A stretch of DNA of 64,000 nucleotides from Sycon ciliatum (taxonomy: Eukaryota; Porifera; Calcarea; Leucosolenida; Sycettidae): assembly GCF_964019385.1 (NCBI RefSeq), contig NC_088649.1, positions 10,711,025 to 10,775,024 of the forward strand. Reading direction: 5' to 3'. Shown piece by piece: positions 19,815-29,109 of the stretch (its first letter is position 1; every line of letters begins with the position of its first letter). The notes under the pieces are model-generated. The model saw only the letters and a list, made by a program, of their open reading frames with translations, had not been told where the DNA came from and searched no databases. A program made the translations under genes and the position numbers.

Positions 19815-20031
19815 AGATATCAAGTCTCATTCCGCTGTTACTCCGAGTTTCGTGTCAAAACACTTCATCAGACAGCATAATACCAAGACTAACAATCACT
19901 AGAATATATAAGGGAAATTCAAAAGCTCGCCAGGAGTAAGAAGCAAGTTTTGAAGCTCTGAGTGTCGTGACCACGTCCCCACCCTAGAAGCATATATGCA
20001 CTGCTATTCTAACTAGTATTACCTATCTAGC

Positions 20032-21366
20032 ATGGATGATTCCCCAGCGCCAGGCAGCCCAAAGCCTGAGCCCCCAGAGCCACTGTGGAGGTCGATGTCG
20101 CCGGCCGAATTGAAGGCCAATACCGTAATATTTGTCGACGGCCTCGCAGGCCAGAAGATAGTAGAAATTGCGGACACCCTCATCGACCAGGGTTATGCTG
20201 ACGTCGCCTCCGTCCAAATTACCGGATCAGCCTGTAAGGTAACGTTCTGCAGCCAATCTACAACTAAGTCCATTGCAGAACACGGTTTCTTTCTTGGCGA
20301 AACACATATTTCTGTCCGCCATTCTCTCTCCTTGCAAGTGCACATCTTTGACATCCCGATTTGGATCTCCGATGCCGCCATCATACATGCACTCACAAAA
20401 TACGGTACGGTGCAAGGCACCATTCGCCACGGCCGTACCCGCACAAAGTCGGGCGCATTTGTCGGAACAGGCGTACGCTTCGCAACTGTTCGCCTGAACA
20501 ACGGCTGCAGGCAGGTGCCATCTTTCGTGCGGACAGCCGAAGGCAATACCTTCCGCGTGAAGCATGAGGGCCAGGCGCCAACTTGCCGCCTCTGCAACTC
20601 AGAAAATCACCTTGCCGGCTCCTGCCCTAAATCGAACAAGCTACAAAACACACGGACCCGCACTTCAACCAACACGCGGCAGAACCAAAACAAAGACCCA
20701 GCACCAGATCCAACACTGGCGACAGCCCTGCCAGGCCAGGCCAGCTTACCGTACGCACAGGCAGCGACCCCGGCCCCTGCCAGCACACTCGTACAGGAAA
20801 TCACCGAAACAAGCAACACACAGACCCACAACGACGATCCAGCACCAGATCCGACAGCCTCCACAGGCCAGGTCAGCTTACTGTACGCACAGGTAGCGTC
20901 CCCTGTGACCTCTGCCAGCTCACCCGCACAGGAAGTCACTGAACACAGCCAGCCCAGCAAAAGTGCAGACCAGCACGGACACACTGCCAGTGCCTCTGAT
21001 GAGCACCAAACTCGTACTCGTAGAACTAGTACAGATATCGATCGAGCCGACGAGAGCGCAGTCCGCGCACTATCACCCAGCGCAAGCATGTACTGCCACT
21101 CGCCAGGCTCACCTCGCACGGCAGCGGAAGACGACAGCGACGACGAGAGCCTATTTGAGGAAGATGGAAATCGCGCCGAACAACTCCTGCAGAAGCTCAA
21201 TGCAGCGGAGGAAGAATGGAAACTCTACACCGGACGTCGCAGACGCAGACGCCACCAGCTAGAGCAGACGCCCGCAGGCGCACAACAGCCACATGCCTCT
21301 AAAAAACAAAAACAAAATAAGCTAGCTGACCAGAGTCCTACAGGAGTCACCATGGACCACGCCTGA
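20032..21366 (+). CDS. LINE A ORF1 (RNA-binding, 444 aa)
   Basis: ATG at 20032 (MDDSPAPGSPKPEPPEP). Residues about 25-180 form a folded region (NTVIFVDGLAGQKIVEIADT; VHIFDIPIWISDAAIIHALT) resembling the domain before the zinc knuckle in jockey/CR1 ORF1 proteins. One CCHC knuckle follows near residue 186: CRLCNSENHLAGSC, spaced CX2CX4HX4C. The C-terminal half is Pro/Ala/Gln-rich with near-repeated blocks (DDPAPDPT, YAQAATPA and similar) and ends in a basic run (GRRRRRRHQ). It would coat element RNA in the ribonucleoprotein. The frame is complete. Its ORF2 partner is broken, but the ORF1 product could still be made. Confidence 0.85.
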   Translation: MDDSPAPGSPKPEPPEPLWRSMSPAELKANTVIFVDGLAGQKIVEIADTLIDQGYADVASVQITGSACKVTFCSQSTTKSIAEHGFFLGETHISVRHSLSLQVHIFDIPIWISDAAIIHALTKYGTVQGTIRHGRTRTKSGAFVGTGVRFATVRLNNGCRQVPSFVRTAEGNTFRVKHEGQAPTCRLCNSENHLAGSCPKSNKLQNTRTRTSTNTRQNQNKDPAPDPTLATALPGQASLPYAQAATPAPASTLVQEITETSNTQTHNDDPAPDPTASTGQVSLLYAQVASPVTSASSPAQEVTEHSQPSKSADQHGHTASASDEHQTRTRRTSTDIDRADESAVRALSPSASMYCHSPGSPRTAAEDDSDDESLFEEDGNRAEQLLQKLNAAEEEWKLYTGRRRRRRHQLEQTPAGAQQPHASKKQKQNKLADQSPTGVTMDHA

Positions 21367-21416
21367 ACTGGAATCATCATCAACACCAGGTCCCACCAGT
21401 GAAAAAAAAAAAAATT

Positions 21417-24400
21417 ATGAAAAACGGAAATGAAAAAAATAGCATCTCTTTCTTCTCCTTCAACGCTCGCAGTCTCTACCCCAAAATGGACGAACTGTCA
21501 GCAATAGCATCGTCAACAACGCCACCTTATGATGTCATTGCTGTCTCTGAAACATGGTGTACCCAGCACGACCCAGACTCCCTGTTTGCCCTCAGTGGAT
21601 ACACACTACATCGTGCAGACCGCCCAGACCGCCAAGGTGGAGGAGTGATTCTCTACGTGAACGACACTATACCTCATGAACTCGTCCCTACAACAACCCC
21701 AGACAGCTTTGACCTATTATCGCTGAAACTGTCACCCAACGACAGCACCATCAACACAACATGCGTCTACCGACCACCCCGTTGCGACCATCGGCTATTC
21801 TGCCAGCACCTTGAGGAACTGATACGGGCCATACCAACAACAACGCAAAAGATTATCCTCGGTGATTTTAATGCAAAGAACGCCGCTTGGTGCCACTCTG
21901 ACACGACAGATGCTGTTGGCGAGGATCTAGCAGTGCTGTTCCAAACTTACTCTCTACACCAACATGTCACATTCCCCACTCTTGTGCAGAATGGGCACCC
22001 TAAATCCTGCCTAGATCTCGCCGTCACGGATGTAGACAGCGACTATGTCCTTATCTCTAGTCTCCCGCAGATCGGCAACTCGGACCACCTATCCATCAGG
22101 GGTTTAATCAAGCCAGTCGCTGCACCTCCTCGAGCCGTACCACCTCCCACCCATAACACCACCCATTGGAAATGGTCAAACCCAAGCATCAGCAGTCTGA
22201 AAGCCGAAATGGAATGCACACAACTGCTACCGGAAGGTCACACCCTGAACATTACCAGCATAGACAACCTGTGGCACTCATGGAAGGACAAAGTCCTCAC
22301 GTGCGCCCGCAAACACTGTGCAGTACCCGTTGCGCGAAATCGCGCATCTATGAGCGACATCCACATAAACTGCTGGGACCATGGTTGTGTACTCGAATCT
22401 CATTCTGAGCACCCTTTTTTCTTCCTTTTTTCAGCCGTTTTTTGCAAAAAGTCCTCGAGCTCGATTTTTTTGATCGATCGTTCTTCAAGGAAAGACGAGT
22501 GGACAATCGATCAACAGGGCCGAGGACGAATGCGTCTGGTTGGAGTTCTTGCGTGGCACAGGATGACCAGACACACATATAGATACATTGCGACGATCTA
22601 ATCTGCACAGTGTTTCCTAATACCGCACGCACGACGGTAAGTACAATTCATGTGATTTCAAATTGTTTGTGATCTACAACGTCGCGAGCAGGACGGAAAT
22701 ACAGCAACAGCACGACAACCGTTATACCAGGCAGTAACCAACAGTCACCTCCGTCACATTCTCCAGATCAGAAGGCAAGTGAGGCAGTGAACATGAAGAA
22801 ATAAAGTATGAAAGAATGAAAAGTGAATAATTCAAAAATCTCAGAAACGTTGAACGTAAAAAACACTGAGAACAAGAAAAGTGACTTACTTCGATGGCAA
22901 AAGACAAAGCGAATGTTCCTCGTATGGACCTGGCTCTTGCGGAATCAGCCACACTGTGGAACCATGTGTTTGATTCCACAAGGGATGGCTACCTGCTCCT
23001 CACCAACCAGCCTCCACGACGGTGGTAAAGTCGCCAAAAATACGAAAGTTGAACATTTTGTGCATGCATGCAATAGAAAATTTGTGCTGAGTATGTCGAG
23101 TGGCCATTCGCACAGGACAAAGCCGTTGCGCAAGCTGTGACCCTGAAATTTCGTCCATTGGTAGCGAGGGTAACCCTGAGCTGGAAAGTGTAAGGGATGG
23201 CATGCTACACTCCCCCGCATACGCTTGACAGCACGATTTGAGGCGTGGAGTAGTAATATACCAGTATCTTACTACCCCCTGATACCTGATGCATGGGCGT
23301 CGTCATCTTCATCCCGCAGATCGAAAATGTACAGGTGTCGCGTGATTTCGCGCAATGTCACTCCCCGAGGCATACTAGCCACCCCGCAAAGCCATGGCTG
23401 AACCCAGAGCTCACTAACGCAATCAGAGAAAAACACCGGCTCTACCGTGCCTACTTGCGCACCCGGACGCCCTGCAACTGGACAGCATACACCACCCAAC
23501 GCAACAAAGTTACTCACCTTCTCCGAATCGCTAAGTCTACATATGTCAGTAATGGCACTGGGACGAGCCACTCCACACCAAACCTACACAAACTGATGCG
23601 CGGCCTCCAGTCCTCACAACGACCTACTCTGCCAGACATGCTCTCCCAGGGCCAGACTCTCTCAACCCCCGCTGAAAAGCAACCGCCCTGAACGCTTTCT
23701 TCATCTCGCAGAGCCAACAGTCAGTCACAGGATGCCACGAGGAACTTCCCTCCATTCATTCCCCCACACCCAATACACCTGGCCTCACTACACTTGAAAC
23801 AACAGCCCAAGAGGTCTCAAAGTTACTGTCTAACCTGGACCCGTCAAAGAGCCCGGGCTGTGATGGCATACCAACCCGCCTACTGAAAGAGGCAGCCAGT
23901 TCACTTGCGCCGTCCCTAGCAACCCTTTTTAACATCTCCTTCGAACGTTGCACTATCCCGCAAGAGTGGAGGGACGCAACAGTCACCCCCATCCACAAGA
24001 AGGGCAGCAAAACCGAGCCCTCCAACTATCGACCGATATCGCTACTCAGCGTGACGTCGAAAGTACAAGAGAGGATAGTTGCTGACCGCATCTCAAAGCA
24101 CATCCAACCTCGCCTCCCCAACGGCCAATCAGGCTTTCGGCCAAACGATGGCACCACACAGCAGCTATCTCGGTTAATCCATCAGATCACCGAGAAAAGA
24201 GACGCCGGGCAAACAGTAATTGCTTGCTTCTTCGACCTCTCTAAGGCGTTTGACCGGGTGTGGCACCAAGGACTGCTTGCAAAATTGGCCCACCTCGGAC
24301 TCGATGGCAAATGCCTCCAGTGGCTTGCCTCCTATCTCACCAATAGACGACAACGTGTGCAAGTGGAGAGAAGCAAATCAACATGGCTAAACATTCCAGC

Positions 24401-25361
24401 GGGTGTCCCCCAAGGCTCTGTCTTAGGGCCGCTTTTGTTCACGGCCTACACAGTTGATCTGCCAACCGCCTGCATAAATGCCAACACTGAGTGCAGCCAG
24501 TTTGCCGACGACACTGCCATCATTGCCGCTCACGAGAATTTTCTAGCCGCAGAAGAGCACCTCCAGTCAGCTGTGACAACCGCGGCACAGTGGCTGAAGG
24601 ATTGGCATCTCCTGGTCAACGAAAGTAAGACCACTGTCATCCACTTTCACCACACCAACCGGCCACCTCCCAGACCACCATCAATCACACTTAACGATAC
24701 CAACCTCACTGTGGCCTCAAGGCATCGCCACCTTGGCCTCCTCATACAGCAGAATCTATGCTGGAACTCGCATGTTGACTACATCATCACTAAAGCGACC
24801 AGGAAGATGTTCCTTCTCCTGCGACTACGCAATTCCTTAAACACTTCTGCTCTCTCCTCCATCTATCTAACCTACATCCGCCCTATTCTTGAGTATGCTT
24901 GCACTGTCCTCTCACCCCTCCCCGCAACCCTGAACGACCGGCTTAAGCGCATCCAACGGCGCGCTGCTCGCCTTTGTTTGCATCTCCCCCTCTTTGAACA
25001 CAGAACCCACTCCGTGCTGCTGCACCGACTCAAATGGCCATCACTCAGCAGCCGCCGTACCCTCTCCCATATCCTTCTTGCACACAGCCTGCATCATAGA
25101 TATGCACCACCACACCTTCTTGCAATTCACCTACCCCGAATACAACCCATTCGCACGCTCAGGTTCCCCCGAACCTTTGAGCTACCCACAACACGTACAA
25201 ACCGGCTAAGAGACTCCCCCATCTATGCTTCTCTTGATCTCTTTAATAGCATCCCACCCAGCATCCGGCAAATCAACCCCAGACGAGATTTCAAAGCAAA
25301 CATCCTACCACTTGTCATCTCTTCCGTATGTACTTGCTCACATTGCTCAGCACATCTATAG
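21417..25361 (+). pseudogene. LINE A ORF2 (endonuclease-RT), interrupted
   Basis: First ATG at 21417, 50 bases after ORF1; an earlier GTG at 21399 is in frame. Endonuclease: SFNARSLYPKMDEL, VSETW, GGGVILYV, VYRPPR, ILGDFNAKN, NSDHLSI. A 1,030-bp insertion (22328-23357) splits the linker. Near 23680 one base is missing after CTGAAAAG, so the endonuclease frame ends in EKQPP at 23691 while RT continues in the next frame (KSPGCDGIPTRLL, NYRPISLLS, FFDLSKAFDRVWH, PAGVPQGSVLGPLLF, FADD 24501-24512) to the stop at 25361 (CSHCSAHL). Nonfunctional as two separated pieces. RT alone is intact from the palm to the C-terminus. Confidence 0.9.
22328..23357. mobile_element. 1,030-bp insertion in LINE A ORF2
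   Basis: Present only in unit A; units B-D read straight through (CAGTACC joined to TCACTCC). The ends are inverted: CGTTGCGCGAAATCGCGC on the left, and on the right the reverse complement begins CATTGCGCGAAATCACGC. No target duplication is visible. Short ORFs inside match nothing I recognise. Probably a non-autonomous DNA transposon of unknown superfamily. Confidence 0.75.
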
Positions 25362-25486
25362 CTCCATTGCGCCCAGCCTACGTGATTAACTCCCAATTAG
25401 TATTGCCATCGCTACTGCCTCAGCAAGCAGCTAAACTTTGATCTCTCTGTATCTGATCCCCATGCCTGTAATTATTTTTCTCTTAT

Positions 25487-25512
25487 TGGCCACAGGCCAT
25501 CGTGAGAATAAA
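25487..25512 (+). promoter_or_regulatory. LINE A (unit A) 3' hairpin and poly(A) signal
   Basis: TGGCC-ACA-GGCCA at 25487-25499; AATAAA at 25507-25512. Confidence 0.6.
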
Positions 25513-25607
25513 AGAATTCAAAATATACGGAGAAGGGGGCAAAGGTGATGGAGGTACATTTCAATAGCGCGAGGAAAAGGGATGACAATATCAGCGTGAT
25601 TATAATA

Positions 25608-26412
25608 CTTGGTCCGCGTCAGCAATATTGTCGCTTATCTTTCGACAATTTGAACTTAGACTTTGGACATCAACGCGTGCACTTGAAGTGATAAAACTTG
25701 GTACGATGGACGGTACGGTATTGAATGACAACTAGCTATGAGGAATTTATTGTCCAAGGAAGGGTTCATACTTTTTTCGGTCCTCCTCGTCGCTGCTCTC
25801 GGCGCTGGTGACAAATAATTTTGCTCGGGATCGACTCTCTTGCTTTTGCAAGCTTATCTCTCTTCCTCTCCTCTGCCTGGCTATTTTCTAAAGAGAAGTC
25901 GGTCGTGACGGTCGCCTTCTCTATAGGACTTCGCGTGGGCAGCACGACAGCCTGTGTGGTACAAATCAGACGCCGTTCTTTGCAAGATTTTATTTTGAAC
26001 GACGACGACGACGCGTACAGTACTTGCAAATCTCCACGACGCACTGGATACTCCGAGCGTTGAGCTGGAGGTAAGGGAGCTGCGATCTCAGCTTGATGAG
26101 CGATCCCTGAGGTGAGCGATCTCGGCCGTTCAGCAAAATGGAGCTGATTCCGAGTAGCCGATTACTTTCTTGTGGCTTGCGCTGCTCTTGCCTGCACAGC
26201 GTAACAAGATAATCTATTTTGATGCGGCGCTGTATCAATCAGAATGACCCACCCGTCGCTCTCGAAATCCACTCGAACTCTAGCTAGACCTTTCAGGTAC
26301 TAGTAAACTAACTTACTAACCAAAACTGGGATGAAATGGGCTGCCAAGTGAGTATTGGCGACATATAAACAAAGCTGAAAGATAAGCGACAATATCGCTG
26401 ACGCGGACCAAG
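25608..26412. mobile_element. TA-flanked miniature element, 805 bp
   Basis: Inverted ends of 36 bp with one mismatch (CTTGGTCCGCGTCAGC...) and TA on both sides (25606-25607, 26413-26414). Units B-D keep the empty site ATAATAGGAAAAAG. It lies inside the left fold-back arm. TA duplication fits Tc1/mariner or related groups; no transposase is encoded. Confidence 0.88.
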
Positions 26413-26979
26413 TAGGAAAAAGATGTTGAGAGTTAAGAGCATAGCCAGGGTAGAGAAACAGCGCTATTTTCTGGCAACACAGGGCGCGGGAACCCAGGGC
26501 GCGGGAATGATGAGCACTCCCCAGGGCTCGTGGCTCACGCGCTTTTGGCGGCTCTTGGCTTCTGTCGCCGGTTTTCCGATGCCTTGGGGTGTGTGGTAGT
26601 CACCCCCTTGCCTGGCGTGAGTAATTCCCACAACACAATCCCCATCACCTTTTTTACCACCCTAGGTCACAATGTGATGTGTAACAATGCAGCACAAATC
26701 TGAACTGATGTGTTGCCAGAAAATCGCACTGTTTCTCTACCCTGGCTATGCTCTATACTCTCAACATCTTTTCCCTCTTTTAATCACGCTGATTTTGTCA
26801 TCCCATTTCCTCGCGCTATTGAAATGTACCTCCATCACCTTTGCCCCCTTCTCCCCTTCTCCCTACACATTCTAGTGATTGTTAGTCTTGGTACTATGCT
26901 GTCTGATGAAGTGTTTTGACACAAAACTCGGAGTAACAGCGGAATGAGACTTGTTTGATTCATTGCTGTGTAATATTTG

Positions 26980-27585
26980 TAAGACTCCCCAATGTATATT
27001 GACTATATATTCCCAACCGGGTCACAGGTGACCCGGTGTTCTTTTTCCAAACGGGTTCAAATATGCCCAAACCGGGTCGCTGACTCGGCTGACCCGGCTC
27101 TGGAGCAGACAAAGCTATCCAGTATCGCACCGAATGCTGGGCAAATATATCAATTTTCATTTACCGCAGGTGGTAGTTTCAGCCAATGAGCTGCGCAACC
27201 TGTACTGTATGCTTCCCGAAAAGTATCAGATCCTACTGCGCAAGAATATCACCAAGAAATAACCGTTTTTTTCTTCAGATGAGGCCTACAGCGACATCAA
27301 TGCCAACGCTATGAAGACCGCTACGGAGCTTGGCTTAGATGATATGAGATTGGTTACTTGCTAAGACGCAGTGTTTTTTGTAACATGGAAAGACGACAAG
27401 ACCGGGGTCACTGACTTCCTCCCCTGCCAGCTAAAACCTCCCGCGACATGTATAGGCATGGTCAGCCAGGCAGTTTTAGATGGGATCATTGGCATGGTAC
27501 GCAGTACCGTGAGCCCCAACTTGTGGCACCACAGAAAGTCGGTCATAAATTGTCTCCGCTACTTCAACGAGAAGCCAAAGAATTT
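26980..27585 (+). pseudogene. RT-like pseudogene, 5' part (unit A)
   Basis: Matches 33319-33925 almost exactly and stops at the unit A/B junction. Broken frames encode NELRNLYCMLPEKYQILLRK, FVTWKDDKTGVTDFLPCQL and NLWHHRKSVINCLRYFNEK, the N-terminal part of the RT-like protein described at 33320. The catalytic half is missing here. Confidence 0.65.
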
Positions 27586-27724
27586 CAATCACTAGAATAT
27601 ATAAGGGAAATTCAAAAGCTCGCCAGGAGTAAGAAGCAAGTTTTGAAGCTCTGAGTGTCGTGACCACGTCCCCACCCTAGAAGCATATATTCACTGCTAT
27701 TCTAACTAGTATTACCTATCTAGC

Positions 27725-29059
27725 ATGGATGACTCCCCAGCGCCAGGCAGCCCAAAGCCTGAGCCCCCAGAGCCACTGTGGAGGTCGATGTCGCCGGCCG
27801 AATTGAAGGCCAATACCGTAATATTTGTCGACGGCCTCGCAGGCCAGAAGATAGTAGAAATTGCGGACACCCTCATCGACCAGGGTTATGCTGACGTCGC
27901 CTCCGTCCAAATTACCGGATCAGCCTGTAAGGTAACGTTCTGCAGCCAATCTACAACTAAGTCCATTGCAGAACACGGTTTCTTTCTTGGCGAAACACAT
28001 ATTTCTGTCCGCCATTCTCTCTCCTTGCAAGTGCACATCTTTGACATCCCGATTTGGATCTCCGATGCCGCCATCATACATGCACTCACAAAATACGGTA
28101 CGGTGCAAGGCACCATTCGCCACGGCCGTACCCGCACAAAGTCGGGCGCATTTGTCGGAACAGGCGTACGCTTCGCAACTGTTCGCCTGAACAACGGCTG
28201 CAGGCAGGTGCCATCTTTCGTGCGGACAGCCGAAGGCAATACCTTCCGCGTGAAGCATGAGGGCCAAGCGCCAACTTGCCGCCTCTGCAACTCAGAAAAT
28301 CACCTTGCCGGCTCCTGCCCTAAATCGAACAAGCTACAAAACACACGGACCCGCACTTCAACCAACACGCGGCAGAACCAAAACGAAGACCCAGCACCAG
28401 ATCCAACACTGGCGACAGCCCTGCCAGGCCAGGCCAGCTCACCGTACGCACAGGCAGCGACCCCGGCCCCTGCCAGCACACTCGTACAGGAAATCACCGA
28501 AACAAGCAACACACAGACCCACAACGACGATCCAGCACCAGATCCGACAGCCTCCACAGGCCAGGTCAGCTTACTGTACGCACAGGTAGCGTCCCCTGTG
28601 ACCTCTGCCAGCTCACCCGCACAGGAAGTCACTGAACACAGCCAGCCCAGCAAAAGTGCAGACCAGCACGGACACACTGCCAGTGCCTCTGATGAGCACC
28701 AAACTCGTACTCGTAGAACTAGTACAGATATCGATCGAGCCGACGAGAGCGCAGTCCGCGCACTATCACCCAGCGCAAGCATGTACTGCCACTCGCCAGG
28801 CTCACCTCGCACGGCAGCGGAAGACGACAGCAACGACGAGAGCCTATTTGAGGAAGATGGAAATCGCGCCGAACAACTCCTGCAGAAGCTCAATGCAGCG
28901 GAGGAAGAATGGAAACTCTACACCGGACGTCGCAGACGCAGACGCCACCAGCTAGAGCAGACGCCCGCAGGCGCACAACAGCCACATGCCTCTAAAAAAC
29001 AAAAACAAAATAAGCTAGCTGACCAGAGTCCTACAGGAGTCACCATGGACCACGCCTGA
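27725..29059 (+). CDS. LINE A ORF1, unit B (444 aa)
   Basis: Differs from the unit A ORF1 at only a few residues (for example NEDPAP for NKDPAP, DDSNDE for DDSDDE). The CCHC knuckle and complete frame are retained. Units C and D lack ORF1 because their LINE begins inside ORF2. Confidence 0.88.
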   Translation: MDDSPAPGSPKPEPPEPLWRSMSPAELKANTVIFVDGLAGQKIVEIADTLIDQGYADVASVQITGSACKVTFCSQSTTKSIAEHGFFLGETHISVRHSLSLQVHIFDIPIWISDAAIIHALTKYGTVQGTIRHGRTRTKSGAFVGTGVRFATVRLNNGCRQVPSFVRTAEGNTFRVKHEGQAPTCRLCNSENHLAGSCPKSNKLQNTRTRTSTNTRQNQNEDPAPDPTLATALPGQASSPYAQAATPAPASTLVQEITETSNTQTHNDDPAPDPTASTGQVSLLYAQVASPVTSASSPAQEVTEHSQPSKSADQHGHTASASDEHQTRTRRTSTDIDRADESAVRALSPSASMYCHSPGSPRTAAEDDSNDESLFEEDGNRAEQLLQKLNAAEEEWKLYTGRRRRRRHQLEQTPAGAQQPHASKKQKQNKLADQSPTGVTMDHA

Positions 29060-29109
29060 ACTGGAATCATCATCAACACCAGGTCCCACCAGTGAAAAAA
29101 AAAAAAATT

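Larger units (their letters stand above)
18022..19820 (+). mobile_element. LINE A0, 5'-truncated copy
   Basis: Begins inside ORF2 at a point matching 24733 of LINE A (CACCTTGGCCTCCTCATAC) and ends after the hairpin and AATAAA. It is flanked by CAAGTCT at 18015-18021 and 19821-19827, a 7-bp target duplication, and so is a genuine retrotransposition event with 5' truncation. It later received a 1,010-bp TTAA element. ORF2 remnants (RT thumb and C-terminal domain) run in pieces from 18022 to 19669, with substitutions such as RRPARFC where LINE A has RRAARLC. Confidence 0.88.
19909..25521 (+). mobile_element. LINE A, near full-length
   Basis: Flanked by AATATA at 19903-19908 and 25522-25527. Order: 5' UTR, ORF1 (20032), 50-nt spacer, ORF2 (21417), 3' UTR with hairpin and AATAAA. 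The rejoined flank matches the opposite fold-back arm, supporting these ends. ORF1 is intact. ORF2 carries a one-base deletion shared with units B-D and a 1,030-bp insertion found only here. Confidence 0.85.
17916..26979. mobile_element. Long-armed fold-back element with nested insertions
   Basis: The segment bracketed by TAAGACT has arms that are reverse complements. The outer left arm (about 17985-18021 continued at 19822-19908) pairs with 26868-26975. The inner left arm (25528-25605 continued at 26415-26470) pairs with about 26710-26863. The left arm was interrupted by LINE A0, LINE A and a TA-flanked miniature element. Bases 17916-17980 have no counterpart in the right arm. No transposase is recognisable, so it is probably non-autonomous. 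The superfamily is unknown. Confidence 0.55.
19893..27585 (+). repeat. Tandem unit A (7.69-kb duplication)
   Basis: Bases from 19893 are repeated from 27586 at a constant offset of 7,693 through ORF1 and the start of ORF2. The unit holds LINE A, the inner fold-back arms and the first part of the RT-like pseudogene. At 27586 the RT-like sequence ...AATTTC joins LINE 5'-flank CAATCAC with one shared C, the duplication junction. Confidence 0.85.

Noticed and set aside
20193-21200. Minus-strand ORFs of 110-197 codons opposite LINE A ORF1, repeated at 27886-28893
   Set aside because: They are antisense shadows of the GC-rich ORF1 and have no recognisable domain. Their repetition merely follows the duplication.
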